This document shows, one piece after another, positions 20,164 through 31,469 of a stretch of DNA of 64,000 nucleotides. The stretch is from Cyathus striatus. Lineage: Eukaryota > Basidiomycota > Agaricomycetes > Agaricales > Nidulariaceae. The stretch covers positions 6,634,001-6,698,000 of the forward strand of contig JAOVFP010000004.1 in the NCBI GenBank assembly GCA_025738555.1, read 5' to 3'. The translations under genes were made by a program, and so were the position numbers. Positions within the stretch are counted from its first letter, which is position 1. Each line of letters starts with the position of its first letter. The notes beneath the pieces are model-generated. The model was not told where the DNA came from, did no database searches, and saw nothing but the letters and a program-made list of their open reading frames with translations.

Positions 20164-22570
20164 TTACATTATCTGATCATCAGGTATATCTTCTTCCACT
20201 TCCTCCCTATCATTCTCATCACTAGCTTGCTCCTCTTCCTCTTCCTCAGGATTATTTGAAGCTTTATTAAGCTGATTTTGAATAACTTTCTGAGTATGAA
20301 TAAATAGTAGAGCATGAATGGTCCAATCAAAATTTGCCACAGTCATTCTATTAAGAATACTTTGATATCCTCCTAGCCAAGCATTGAGTTGTTCACATGC
20401 CTATTAAACTATTAATTGTTAATATAAATCAGCAGTAAAAGAACTTGTGTATTAAATGCCCTCTTATAATGGGGTCTACCATTTATATCATATTCTACTA
20501 CTACCAGATTTGGTGCAGAACCATTCAAAGGTGCAGGGTTACACCATTTCCTGCAAATGTAATTGGTTGTACAATGATTGATATAGTGGTAAGAGTCTAC
20601 AATCAATCTAGATGTATGACTCCATATTTCCCATGCTCCATTTAAAATAGCTGCTTGTAAAACTATACAAGCTTTATCAATGCAAATATAACTTGGTCTA
20701 GATTCCTCAGTAGGATATACTTTATTAAGAAAATCCAAAATTTGAACTGGACCTTCAGACTTAGTAAATTTAGTCCATGCTTTAACAATACCACATGGAG
20801 CACAAATAGTTTCTACACAATAATATCTTGGTGCCACAAAATGGTTTTCTCATTTGTTGCAACATATATTAGCTGCAGGAGAATTGTCATGAGCTGGGGC
20901 TACTTGGAAATTAACTGGGGGAAGCCAATCCAATCTTTCATTATCAGTTCTACAAAGAATTCTCCTAATACCCAAAAAAAGATTGATGTCCAAATCTGAT
21001 TAAATGACTGCACCATCTATTGTCATGCTCAATACAAGTCTTAGTATTGGGTTCTTTATAATTATCACAATCTGCAATATGGCATAAATGCCCATGTAAT
21101 ATTCTGTGTTCTGTGCAAAATACCCTATTCACTTCATTTTCTAGTTTTTGGTCACAGTCTTCAAATACATAATGTCTGGGTCCCATAATAATTCTATCTA
21201 TAACAATCATATTTGTAATAGCTATATTCTCAGATTCATTGGAAGTTGGTTCAGACCTTAAACTAGGAGAATCAAGTTCACTTGAACTACTATTAGAATT
21301 ACTATCAATATCCATTTCATGCTCAGATTCATATTGTACTTGACAGGCATTGCATGCATTCTGTCTAGCTTCAATGGCATCCTGTCTAGCCAAATCTGCA
21401 CCTTCTCCCATTAGATTTGGAACAGCATGATTTTCATCAATTCCAATTATAGCTGCTGGATCATCTTCAGTTAATACATTAGCAGTAGCTTTATATTCAT
21501 GTGTACATTCACTGCATGAATGACCATCAGCAGTCTGAATTATTCCATTTTGACCAAGTGAATCAAATGCATACTTTGTTATTTTGTTAATTGCATATTG
21601 CTCAAAAGGTACAGTTAAAGTGGTATTCTCTGAACTTGCTACTTGTCAAATAGTCTCATACACAAATGTTTGCCATGTTTGATGGTGAGATAACTTGAAT
21701 GGTATTTCTGTTGAACTTATAAAGCATTCATTCCAAAATATAGTAAAAGCAGAGGTAGATGCATGAAAGTGGTATATTGCCTGCACAACTGAATTTGTGA
21801 AAGATCAATCAGCCCAAAATTTCTGGCCAATTTTCATAAATTTTGCTGCATTTACTAAACTTCTGACTCTATGATTTTGAATTTTTGCATGCTTGGAGTC
21901 AACATAATAAAATGACTGGCAGTTATTACATTTTCCTTTCAAGATATATGCATTTTTATATGCATGTATTCCCTTTATAAGTGTTACACAAGAATAGTCT
22001 CATTCATGAGTATCTTGATGAAGTGCTGCATTATTACAGTCTCCTGCTGAACATTGTACACATACTGGACAAATAGCAAATACAGGCTCAATATTAGCAG
22101 TTGAAACTGGAATTAAGACTATCCCCATTTCTAACTGGATCCAGACTGAGAAACTTGGCAAACATATCTAGTTTTTCACCTAGCATATTAAAGTATACTG
22201 CATCAGTTTCTATATTGGCAATAAATATTTCATCTTCATTGAATAAATGATTAATATCATCATTTATGTGCTTTTGGAGTATTTGTGCAAGTGCAGTAAT
22301 CCAACCAGTAACAAGTTGTCTATTATCTCCTGGTACAAGGACAACTTGCTATCTTGAATGAAGATTTATTAAATCTGTATTATTTGTTAAGGTGAATAAT
22401 ACTGTAAGCACTGTTGCTAGTGTTACTTCAGCACTGAAGTTCAATGAAATAAATCTGGAGAAGTCATTGAATTTAACATTTGGAAATGGATCTTGAGCTG
22501 GAGAGGAAGCACATGCTTTGGGAAGGCATGTTATAAATCCATAAAATATTACAGTCCAACAAATATATTC
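20164..22570 (-). pseudogene. KDZ transposase with CxC6-type cluster, copy 2 (best-preserved core)
   Basis: This copy keeps the whole C-terminal half. Reading leftward: FHASTSAFTIFWNECF; the linker WQTFVYETI-stop-QVASSE; CSECTHEYKATA; the CxC6 signature IIMGPRHYVFEDCDQ, VFCTEHRILHGHLCHIADCD and TCIEHDNRWCSHLIRFGHQS; a frameshift near 20970; then RRILCRTDNERLDWLPPVNF, YYCVETICAPCGIVKAWTKF, CIDKACIVL, VDSYHYINHCTTNYICRKWC, NPAPLNGSAPNLVVVEYD, KRAFNTQ. A probable intron (20400-20460) leads to CEQLNAWLGG and NRMTVANFDWTIHALLF, ending in an acidic tail (EEEEEEQASDEN). Aspartates of IDKAC and VDSYHY and the glutamate of CEQLN are the likely DDE triad. Stops: TGA at 21645 and 20850 (arginine expected) and TAG near 22350 in HSR-stop-QVV. 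Confidence 0.88.
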
Positions 22571-23010
22571 CCAAATACTGTAAAAAATATTGTTAGTATA
22601 TGATAATCAACTTAAAATATGAATAAAATAGCAAGATGACAAATGTTATGCATTGCACATCATTAAACAACAAAATGATACAACTAATCTTTACTGTTGA
22701 AGTATAAACTGAATAGGGCCGACAAGCGGCAGGGCCCACTACCTCCTTTAATAGACATTTACCATTTGAAACCCACTGGGCCACTTCAAATTGGTTATTA
22801 GCATATCCATGTCTTGTCTTCGCATCTCTGCTTTACATCTGGATACTGTAAATGATTAGGAATGGGCTTCTTGCTGCAGAATTCATTCAGTACACTAACA
22901 GTATTTGAGACAACAATGATAGATCATGGAACTATTGAAGGTAGCAAAAAGAGTAAAATATGTATCAGCAAGGTAGGGAGACATAATCCTAAATGTAACT
23001 AAAGACAGTT

Positions 23011-24406
23011 TCAATCAAAATTGCTCTTATTCATCTTCCTCCCGTTGATCTCTATCAACTTCAGAGCAGTACATACACCGTCCCCTCTCAGGGGTCTATC
23101 AAAATACTCCTCACAATGCCCGTTCCTCACCGTCAAACTCTCGAGCCTTTCAAACGCATTATAAAAACTTGGAAAAGCTTTTATGTGTCCACTCTGTATG
23201 CGGCTGCATCGCTGTTCTGAAAGGATATTTCTAGGCTTCGCATGTTGCTGAAGAGTGAACTTGATTGATAAGGTAAAAGTGATAAAGATAGTGGGGAAAG
23301 AGAGGATGGAGAAGGCAGAGAAGAGGGAGAGGCTTGAGAGGCTTGAATGTATCGTATAATATCGACCCAATTCGTCGCCGTCAAATTAGAGAGAATTAAT
23401 GTCGTGATGGATGACTTGTGGAAGTCTTCGAATATAAAGCATGGTGTGCAATTATCTATTCTCAGATATGAGAGCGAGGATGAGGGATATGAGATATCAG
23501 TGTCACACAGCAGAAATGCACCATTCGACATCCCAGAAACGGTGAACCTCTTCAATGTAGCAAATGTGAACATCGAGAGCCATTCCACAGAGGTCTCCTT
23601 AATGAAAACCAACTGTAATCGAGAAAAATCCCTCCGATCATCGCGAGTAAGTAACCAGTAAGAAAAACCAAGATCAAAAACACGTACCCTGCTTAACAAC
23701 AAACCCACCAACCCTCCCACCCAGAACATTCCTCTACCATGACTTCCTCAAATCAACAACAGGAGGCGTACTCCACTCTTCCACATACGGCCTAAAGGAT
23801 TCAGGTCTTTTGCCTCGAGATTGGACTGTATAGTTCCATGCGCGGTCTCTCGCTATGCGGATGTTGCATGGAGGGGAGAATTTGAGGATTGTTGCATCTG
23901 TATATATAGGGGTTAGGGTTGGTATGGGAGGAAGGGGAGGGACAGACAGACAGGTGTACGTTGAAGGGGACTTGGTACCCGAATATTGTATCGGTTGATT
24001 GGCCTGTTATCCTTGGAGAACTATGATGGTTTTAGATAGATGGATAGTCAGAGTAAAAAGAAATGTACTTTGCCAAAAGATCTGAATGAACACTTTCTGA
24101 ATACGATACACCAAAGATTGCCACTAAACAATGGTTATCAGCTAACCTTCAGCGTTACTATCATTAAGGCTCGAAACGTCTCAAACATAGGTAATCGATC
24201 AACGTGGTATCGGTAATTCACAGTTTGTTGAACTTACAGGATCTATCATCGCAGTACCAAAGTTTAGAAATTAGTACAAGTGAATAATGGTATTGAATTG
24301 AAAACAGCTGAACTTGGTTCGAAAAGAGGACACCCGTAAGTTGAAGAATGTAAGAGAAAACAGGAACAACCAATTGTCGGCGTATGGCAATCCATGGTGC
24401 ATGCAA
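23011..24406 (-). pseudogene. Leucine-rich, F-box/LRR-like fungal gene (C-terminal part clear)
   Basis: Reading leftward: a possible first exon from an ATG at 24406 (MHAPWIAIRRQL..) ending at a CTGTAAGT donor (about 24235); a frame with FRPYVEEWSTPPVVDLRKSW, then a likely intron (GTAGAGG..GATTACAG, about 23745-23620); then LVFIKETSVEWLSMFTFATL, SGMSNGAFLLCDTD, LRIDNCTPCFIFEDFHKSSI, LILSNLTATNWVDIIRYIQA, NMRSLEISFQNSDAAA; a one-base shift near 23205; and RLESLTVRNGHCEEYF, VCTALKLIEINGRKM to a stop at 23011. Evenly spaced leucines and the 'ALK.LEI.G' ending are typical of Agaricomycete F-box/LRR-like proteins. I did not find the F-box itself. CCAAT motifs at about 24520 and 24555 sit where a promoter would be. 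Confidence 0.5.
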
Positions 24407-24659
24407 ACAAGGATGGGAGGGAAAGACGATGACTAAAGGTGAAGAAAGATCAAAAGAGGGGGATGAGCAAGGTGTTCGGGCGATTGATCTTTGTCACACA
24501 ACGTCACATGGTGTCTGCTAACGAGCCAATCACAGAGCGTTCCTAGGCTTTAGCCAATCATATTGCTAGAAAGTGAAATCCCGAACGCGATCCACAAATT
24601 GCCTTATAGGGGATTCCAAACTACCCTATAACCCAACTACCTTAAAAGGTAGTGGGAAT

Positions 24660-24885
24660 AATATACAATCTACATACTTGTTGAAAGTATGAAGAAATCA
24701 ACAAAGGAATCTATACTGTTGAAAGTACAAATTTACAATTGAAGCTATACTTGTTGAAAGTATAACTTCATTAAAAAGAATAGAATAGATAACAAAGCTT
24801 TTATGAAAAATTTATACTGTTGAAGTATTGATAAAAAAACTTCAAGTTATACTTGTTGAAAGTATAACTTTGTTGAAAATAACAA
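24660..24885. repeat. ATACTTGTTGAAAGTAT imperfect palindrome repeated about six times
   Basis: The word 'atacttgttgaaagtat' (arms ATACTT/AAGTAT around a short loop) and shorter forms (tatactgttgaaagtac, tatactgttgaagtat) recur at about 24675, 24710, 24750, 24818 and 24850. One more lies at 22698, at the other edge of the CpG-rich segment. Confidence 0.6.
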
Positions 24886-24896
24886 AGAAAATATTC

Positions 24897-26447
24897 TTAC
24901 AAAGCTCGCTCCTTTCCTTTTCTACTTCCCCCCCTCTTATCTTTACCCTCTCCCTCATCCTTGTTCTTCTCCTTCTCTTTCTCCTTCTCTCTCTCTTCCT
25001 TTTCTTCTTCTTTCTTCTTCTTCTCAGCAATAGTAATATGCTTATTCAGAATTTCACATAGATAATCAATACCAGGCTTCCTAGCTCCCCAGACATCTTC
25101 ATTCTTAATATTGGGATCTCCCATAAACTATTGTTCCATCCTTTTAAAATACTTCAGATTGCGAAAGTACCTATGAACCCTGAAGTAGGATGGTGTTGCA
25201 AAAAATATGGTATATGTTCACTCATTACCACTCTCCTTTCCAGTAAAGGAACTATCAGCAATCTTTCCAGGTAATTCCAAAATGATCTTCTGTATAAAGA
25301 GCCATTTTGCATATACAATATGAATACTGACAGTACCCTCATAGTGCAAAGCAGGAGGAATCTTAAAGATATCAATAATTTGCTGCTGCTCTTTAGCAAC
25401 TGATCTTAGGGCTTTACTTGAACCAAAACTAGAAGCCACAGGAGTAGATGTGGTAGCAGCAGAAGCTGAGATCATGTTTGTAGATGAAACTCAATATCTT
25501 CAAGATCTGTTAGAAGTTCTGAATAGTGGCCTTTAATAACCCAAGTATTATCCTCCCAGATAAACATATATGGGTTCAATCAACACTGTACATAGATATA
25601 GTCAATATATATATGTGGACATAAAGAATAGATAATATACCTTTGACATATGAATATTTTTCACCAATCAACTGTACAATTTTACCAAGTTTGTAATGCA
25701 ATTTAACATTTTTGATGGCAAAATGTGCTTCTGTTAATTTGCAATTACTGATAACGTGTATGGTTCCAGTTGTAGGTACCTCAAATGGTACTTCATCTCT
25801 TTCCTCTATAAAATATATTAAATAGTTAAACAAAACAAATTATTTTAATTATTTATCTGCATCACCAAAGTTAAAATTATTTCCAAGTGCACACTCATGC
25901 ATGTGACCACATGTAATTTTAGATGCACCTCATAACTCAAGAGAGTCCACAGCCTTAGCAACAGAGTCATCTTCATCTGAATCAACTTCTTTTGAATGCT
26001 GGTCATTAAATTGACTCATGAAGCTTTCAAAAGTTTGATTCTCTCTAATAAAATTGGATTCAAACCAGTTAAACTATCCAAGGTAGATGAATGACTGGAT
26101 GCAGTGCTATGTGATAAAGACTTCTGACTAGACTTTGAAGAGTGGCTGTCAATACTCACAGTGGGACTGGTTGGGCTAGTAGAGCAGTTGCACCTCTTGT
26201 TGCTTTTTTTAGGAGTTTTATCAACATCCATTTCCTCTGTATCATCATATTCACCCTCAATTGAAGTAGATCCTTTACTTAATAATTCACTAGATTTTGA
26301 CTTAGAGGTATTTCCAGTTGACTTAGATCCACTGAATATGGACAGTTCCTTTTCATTCAATGAATCACCAGAAGTCAACTTAATAGAGCTACTGAATGCA
26401 GAGCCACTTGACTCTGAGGAATGAGTGTTTGTGCTCATACATGGCAT
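24897..26447 (-). pseudogene. Gene B, copy 2: unknown second gene of the KDZ element
   Basis: Paralogue of 13538-16681 with the same order of blocks. Reading leftward from an ATG at 26447: Ser/Thr-rich MPCMSTNTHSSESSGSAFSS with an acidic stretch (EYDDTEEMDVDKTPKKSNKR); a second block at 25576-25833 (VPTTGTIHVISNCKL, AIKNVKLHYKLGKIVQLIGE) corresponding to the QAVPTLVND/KHKIYFD block; a third at 25218-25475 (SSFGSSKALRSVAKEQQQII, AKWLFIQKII) corresponding to SSFGAS/QELILSIYKV; then GDPNIKNEDVWGARKPGIDY and a long Lys/Glu/Arg tail to 24897. Blocks are separated by likely introns or breaks. The charged tail and Ser-rich acidic N-terminus suggest a nuclear nucleic-acid-associated protein, but that is inference. 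Confidence 0.5.
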
Positions 26448-26640
26448 GGGGGAGAGGACATCAAGTGTTTGTGCTCAGACATCACAGAGGAGAGGGAGGG
26501 GGAAGTGTTTGCACTCAGACATCACAGAGAAGAGGGAGGACAGAGCGTTTGTGCTCATATGTGGCATAGGGGAGGGGAAGAGGAGTGATTGCACTCAAAA
26601 CATCATGGGGGAGAGGGGCTAGAAGGGAGTGTTATGCTCA
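26424..26640. repeat. About 40-bp minisatellite, five to six copies
   Basis: Units such as gtgtttgtgctcagacatca followed by cagaggagagggagggg, varying between gtgtttgtgctcatacatgg and gtgattgcactcaaaacatc. It begins at the start of gene B copy 2 and may include its leader. Confidence 0.8.
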
Positions 26641-26730
26641 GTGACACTGGAGTGAGGGAAGAAAGAGAGAATGTGCACCTTAATGCCATTGTGGGGACAA
26701 ACAACACACATTCCGGAATAAATGGAGCAA

Positions 26731-26830
26731 AAAGCGATTGTGCTCGATAAAAAAAGAGTGATTGCACTGAATAGAAAAAGAGCGATTGCACTCAATAAGA
26801 AAGAATAATTGTGCTTAAAGAAGAGAGGAA
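26731..26830. repeat. About 28-bp minisatellite, four copies
   Basis: Units of the form agcgattgcactcaataaga-aaa, related in the 'gattgcactca' core to the 40-bp array just upstream. Confidence 0.75.
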
Positions 26831-27029
26831 GAGGATCGAACATAAAGTGGAAATGATAGAGCAAATGGAAGGTGGGGAGAGCAAGAGAGCAAATGGAGGG
26901 TGGGAATAAAAAATTAATTAACAAGTTGCCCCACAAAAAAAGACGTATGTACGTGTGACTAATCGCATGCTTATTAATAATAATAACATTACATAATATT
27001 TAATGACATCATCTATTTATGATTGATGG

Positions 27030-27100
27030 CCCATTGGCGCTTTTGAAATAAGTGCCAGTCATGTGACCACATTGAGGGTTCAATTCTGCTAAGATGCAAT
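27030..27100 (+). other. tRNA-like segment near right end of KDZ element 2
   Basis: The run atggcccattggcgc has an A-box-like start, and 'gagggttcaattctgc' about 60 bp downstream matches a pol III B box (GGTTCAATTC versus GGTTCGAATC). Stems do not fold into a convincing tRNA. It is positioned like the tRNA-like segment of element 1, just inside the right subterminal array. Confidence 0.3.
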
Positions 27101-27139
27101 CTTATTTTACACTGATAATTTATACAAATATAAGTGATA

Positions 27140-27415
27140 GTCAGATGATAGTCAGGTGAAATTGTATCAATCAACTCTCAGATTAGTATCTGATACTAGA
27201 TTGAATAAGAGTAAGGTGATAGTAAGGTGATAGTAAGGTGAGACTTGTGATTATTCTAATTTTGTATATAATTATAATCTGACTATCAACTGACTCTCAC
27301 CTGACTCTATGAGAGTCTCACCTGAGTCTCAACTGAGTCTCATCTTACTATCAATCTACTCTCTGATACTATCAACTGACTCTCAACTGACTCTCTGATA
27401 GTCAGTTGAAACATG
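27140..27415. repeat. Right subterminal CTGACTCTCA array of KDZ element 2
   Basis: Contains 'agtcagatgatagtcaggtg', 'gtaaggtgatagtaaggtga' and 'ctgactctcacctgactct', i.e. both orientations of the word used at the left end (19739-20045). Confidence 0.75.
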
Positions 27416-28352
27416 TGGCTAAGTGTCATGACCTCCTTATTGCTAAAGAATTATATAGAAATTTGGGTTTCATTGAGCATCTTGAGCCAAGAATTGTTTG
27501 ATATCAACCTGATCTGAGCAACCTGAAGGGCAGCAAGCAGGAATGGGATTTGAGCTTTCACAGGTATTTAAATAAATCTATTCCATTCATTTGCTCCTTT
27601 TAATAAGTTAATTCATGTTCTGCATATGGTATTTATTACAGTTACTATTATAGTCTTCTTCTCAAAGGTAGTCATTGGAGTTCCAGTGGAAATTGTGATA
27701 TTGTACATTGTTTGAATCAGTTGTTATTTGTTATCTGAGTGTATTTGAAATATATAAATTAACAGCAATGATACTTTTGGTGATTTTAAGTATATAACCT
27801 TCTATAGTATAGCACTAAACTTAAGCCTACCTATACAGGGATGTCATATGGTTAAAAGGCATGTGGGGTGCTAGCGAATGCAGAGGAAAAAATTCTGCCA
27901 TCCGGAATGCTTGTAGCAGGTCTGATTTATACTCAATCTTGGGAATTTCTTTGACATTCTTATAAAAAATCTGATAAATATAATGATAGGAACAGTAAGG
28001 TTATACTCAGTAATGCTCTTTACATTGTTAGTATGAAATAAAAGAATATAAAGGTGCTGTGCAAGCATAGCAATACAAATCTCATTGCTTTCCACAAATG
28101 CAGAATATTGAATCTCTTCAAAAGCTATTTTGAGTGTGGGGTAGCAATATTCACATTTTGATTTTACCTATTAGCTGTAGACTAGTTTGAAAAATAATTG
28201 AGAAGCACAGATTCATTATACTTGCATGTAATTGTCCAATCTTTCAACTGTACCTTTTATTTTTTTCCTTTTATAATATAGTTCTTTTCAACCTTTCATC
28301 TACCATCTCATAATATATGTGCCTCTTACAACTTCTTTCTTTCTCTTCCACC

Positions 28353-28693
28353 TGTCAAAAGTAACAAGAGTAAAGAGGGTGTTTGAGAGAGCAAAGAGGA
28401 TGATAAGAGAGCAATGACTCAGACACAAACACAGACACAGACACAAGATGGGGAGGAAACTTGTTAACAACTACCAAGTTACAGAGTATTTATATACTGA
28501 AGGTGTCTACCAAAGTCCAACCAAGGTCCAGGTAACTAAGGTAGCAGACAGCTGTCAATCTGTCAATCACATATCTGTCAATCAAGTATCTGTCAATCAC
28601 AGAACTGTCAAGTATAACAGGTGACAAGTGACAGCTGTCAAAGAAGATGTGCAACTCAGAACATCTAACACGTGCAACTCAGAACATCTAACA
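28353..28693 (-). mobile_element. LTR family A with a duplicated 23-bp terminus
   Basis: TGTCAAAAGTAACAAGAG to the first AACATCTAACA at 28670, followed by a second copy of the last 23 bp (28671-28693, gtgcaactcagaacatctaa-ca). The array holds three CTGTCAATCA-type units between two TGACAGCTGTC palindromes (the left one is GACAGCTGTCA only). No clear target duplication (left CCACC, right CTTCT), perhaps because of the terminal duplication. Confidence 0.8.
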
Positions 28694-28709
28694 CTTCTGC
28701 CCTTGGCCC

Positions 28710-28915
28710 ATTGGCATGAGAAGAGAATGAATGGGGGAGAGAAGGACAGGGGGAAGGAGGACATGAGGTGGTGAAGAGGAGGGGGATATATGTGTCACTT
28801 GTGAGACATGGACAAGGACAAGGAGGGGGGGGATGAGGATGAGGGGATGAGTGCTCATCCTTGTCACTTGTGAGATGAGGACGAGGATGAGGAGGGGGGA
28901 CAAGCACTCATTCTC
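28710..28915. repeat. Purine-rich minisatellite with GTCACTTGTGAGA core
   Basis: Units built on 'gtcacttgtgagaYRWggac-aaggacgagg' repeat about three times. The same core occurs throughout 47970-49380, so both belong to one dispersed minisatellite type. Confidence 0.65.
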
Positions 28916-31163
28916 ATTAATTGCAAAACAATAAATAGGATTTTTTTTTTTTGAGTATTTGGCCTCTAAACTCATAGGTAAGAGGCACATATATTATGAG
29001 ATTGTAGATGAAAGGTTGAAAAGAACTATATTATAAAAGAAAAAAAATGAAAGGTGCAGTTGAAAGCAATTACATGCAAGTATAATGAATCTGTGCTACT
29101 TAATTATTCTTCAAACCAGTTTATAGCTAATAGGTGAAATCAAAGCCATATACTGAAGGACATACATTATAAATGAGAATGATATTAAATCAACAATTAA
29201 CCGATTCTCAGGTTTCAAGAATTTCTCATCCCAAGATGTTTTTAGAAGTTCATCTTTATATTCCAGTACAGTTCTACCTTTCAGAATATCTTCAATTGTG
29301 TTAAATTTTGTAGCAATACTAAACCATCTTGAGGTGTCATTATAAAGGTAAACAGAGTACCTCTTTCCAGATGGTGCAAAAATACAATATCCAATATTCA
29401 AATTGACAGAGTCACTAAGAAGTGAAATTTGGTTTTTTCCACAAATAGTCTTATGGATTAGCCTATTGTCCTTTTGGCATGTTCTAAAAAATATTATTAA
29501 ATGGAATTGATGTAAACAGAAATATGCTAACTATGAGCAATAGTACACTTTCATTGAACTCTTTTTATGCACCACTGGCAATGCATGAGAGACACTTCTA
29601 AGGATTCAAGTTTAACACTGCAGTTACAGACACTATGTGCTACTCCAGTAATTTCATCTTTGCACTATTGTGTAGATTTATTCTGACATAACATTTCAAT
29701 ACCTTGATGAAATTTAATACAATTATAATCATGCCTACTCACAGATACAAATGTCCTGCTGCAGGTGTATCATTTCCCACATTACTGCTCTCATACTGCC
29801 ACTGTTTTTTTTCATATTCTTTCTTCATCTTATTGACTCACTTTGGGTGTGGATATAATATTCTCCTCTCTGGTATCAATTTTGATAAGTCATTCACCTT
29901 ATAAAACTTCGGAAGATTAATGAATAATGATTCTTTCTTTTTTCCAGGGCTTCAATCATTACTTGATTTTTGGAAAATTGATTGATGACCTTACTAAACC
30001 CTCAAATATATGCTTTCTTCTCTCTGAACTCAAATATAACTTCTAGCTAAGTTCAAATAAGTTTACATTGATATAATTGACAATTTTGCATTAAAGACAG
30101 AGAACAAATGTGTCTTAGCCAAGTCTATCATTGATAATGTGTCTGTTCATAACTTTATCATAGGTTTGCCTTTCTAAAAATACATTCCAGCCTTCAGGGC
30201 CTATGTTTTTATCTGGAAAATTGAAAATAAGAGATCTGTTATGGCTAGAAGCTATTATTGTTGAAGAGATTTTGAAAATGGTAAAGATAAGGAAATGAGA
30301 GAGAAGGCTTGTGACCAATATTTGTAATCTAACCCTAACTCTAAGATTTATAGCTGAAATAGTAATTACTTTAATACTGATGATATATATAAAAATTACT
30401 GTAAAAGAATACACTACAATAATAAGAGGCATGTGATACAGTCCATGACAGGCAAAACCCACTAATTTTCTAAGTGAACTTAAGTGATTTTTTCAGTAAT
30501 AACAAATAAATTTTAAACTCCAAAAACCAGGTCTCCTAGCTAATAAAATCAAAGTGGAATGTCTGCACTGCATGCACACTCTTATGTACATCCTTCCACA
30601 ATAGTCATTAGAAATAACTTATTTTACATTACCAATACCCCATGTAATATACACCTACAACCAGATACAACCTGAAGTGTGTAAGTTAAAGAGTACATAC
30701 TTCACAGTATTGAGCTCAACCACCTATGCACTGGCATGCCCCTGAAATCAAAATGGTTAATATTAGTAGATGTCAACAACAAGATTGCAATTATGAAGTT
30801 GAACAATACATGCTCTGAAGGCATCTATTCCATTCATTTGCTTCTTTCAATCTTCTCAAAGGTAGCCATTGGGGTTTCAGTGAAAATTGTCATATTGTAC
30901 ATTGTATGAATCAATTATTATCTGTCATCTGAGTATATTCGAAATATGTAAATTATCAGCAATAATACTTTCAGTTATTTTAAGTATATAACCTTCCATA
31001 GTATAGCATTAAACTTAAGCCTACCTATACAGGGATGTTATATGATTAAAGGCATGTAGGGTGCTAGTAAATGCAGAGGAGTAAAAAGAGATACAGATTC
31101 AAAAATTCTGCATTCCAGAATGCTTGTAACAGGTTTGCTTTATATTGAATCTTGGGATTTTTT

Positions 31164-31460
31164 TGTCAGAAGTAACAAAGAATAGAGAGAGTGATAAACA
31201 GGCAAGAACTCAAACACAGATACAGACACAGACACAAAATGGAGAGGAAACTTGTTTACAACTATCAAGTTACAGAGTGTTTATATACTGAGTGTGTTTA
31301 CCAAAGTCCAACCAAAGTCCTGTAACTAAGGTAACTGACAGCTGTCAATCTGTCAATCACATATCTGTCAATCAAGTATCTGTTAATCACAGAACTATCA
31401 AGTATGACAGGTGACAAGTGACAGCTGTCAAGGAAGCTGTGCAACCCAGAATATCTAACA
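31164..31460 (-). mobile_element. Solo LTR, family A, inserted in a T-run (TTTTT duplication)
   Basis: 297 bp, TGTCAGAAGTAACAAAG to AGAATATCTAACA, flanked by TTTTT on both sides. The duplicated target around it matches the uninterrupted copy at about 27940-27965 (aatcttgggaatttctttga), which serves as empty site and confirms the ends. Confidence 0.88.
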
Positions 31461-31469
31461 TTTTTTTGA

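Larger units (their letters stand above)
22690..24890. other. 2.1-kb CpG-retaining segment between the two genes of KDZ element 2
   Basis: In element 1 gene B and the KDZ gene are less than 100 bp apart, so this stretch looks inserted. It is bracketed by 'actgttgaagtat' motifs (22698 and 24670-24880), contains the LRR/F-box-like gene and has normal CpG frequency. At its left edge a minus-strand frame (about 22690-22920: EFCSKKPIPNHLQYPDV, FEVAQWVSNGKCLLKEVV) reads like coding sequence with a frameshift; I cannot name it. Confidence 0.45.
19726..27425 (-). mobile_element. KDZ element 2 (about 7.7 kb), same gene order as element 1
   Basis: Left end CACTCCCACACATGTCTCAA at 19726; right end, read inward on the minus strand from 27425, is CACTTAGCCACATGTTTCAA, and both continue into CTGACT. 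Arrays of 'ctgactctcacc' type motifs fill 19739-20045 and 27140-27415, a word different from that of element 1. Between lie the KDZ pseudogene (20164-22570), a 2.1-kb CpG-rich insert, gene B (24897-26447), minisatellites and a tRNA-like segment. It begins only about 140 bp from the right end of element 1. No target duplication recognised. Confidence 0.65.
27430..30780. repeat. Decayed unrecognised coding family, part 1 of the 27-37 kb mosaic
   Basis: A minus-strand relic at 29100-29580 (NIGYCIFAPSGKRYSVYLYN, SIATKFNTIEDILKGRTVLE) has a plus-strand paralogue at 34440-34960. A relic at 27871-28140 (minus; NEICIAMLAQHLYILLFHTN) has a paralogue at 31470-31640 and in inverted form at about 36590-36710. 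The tail 30541-30770 recurs at 37261-37505 in the same orientation. Segment 28170-28340 recurs at 34935-35100 (same orientation) and inverted at 28985-29140 and 35700-35870. I do not recognise the proteins. Confidence 0.55.

Noticed and set aside
24473..24593. Possible 120-bp MITE with GTTCGGG..CCCGAAC ends
   Set aside because: Inverted match is only about 10 bp with a gap and there is no target duplication.
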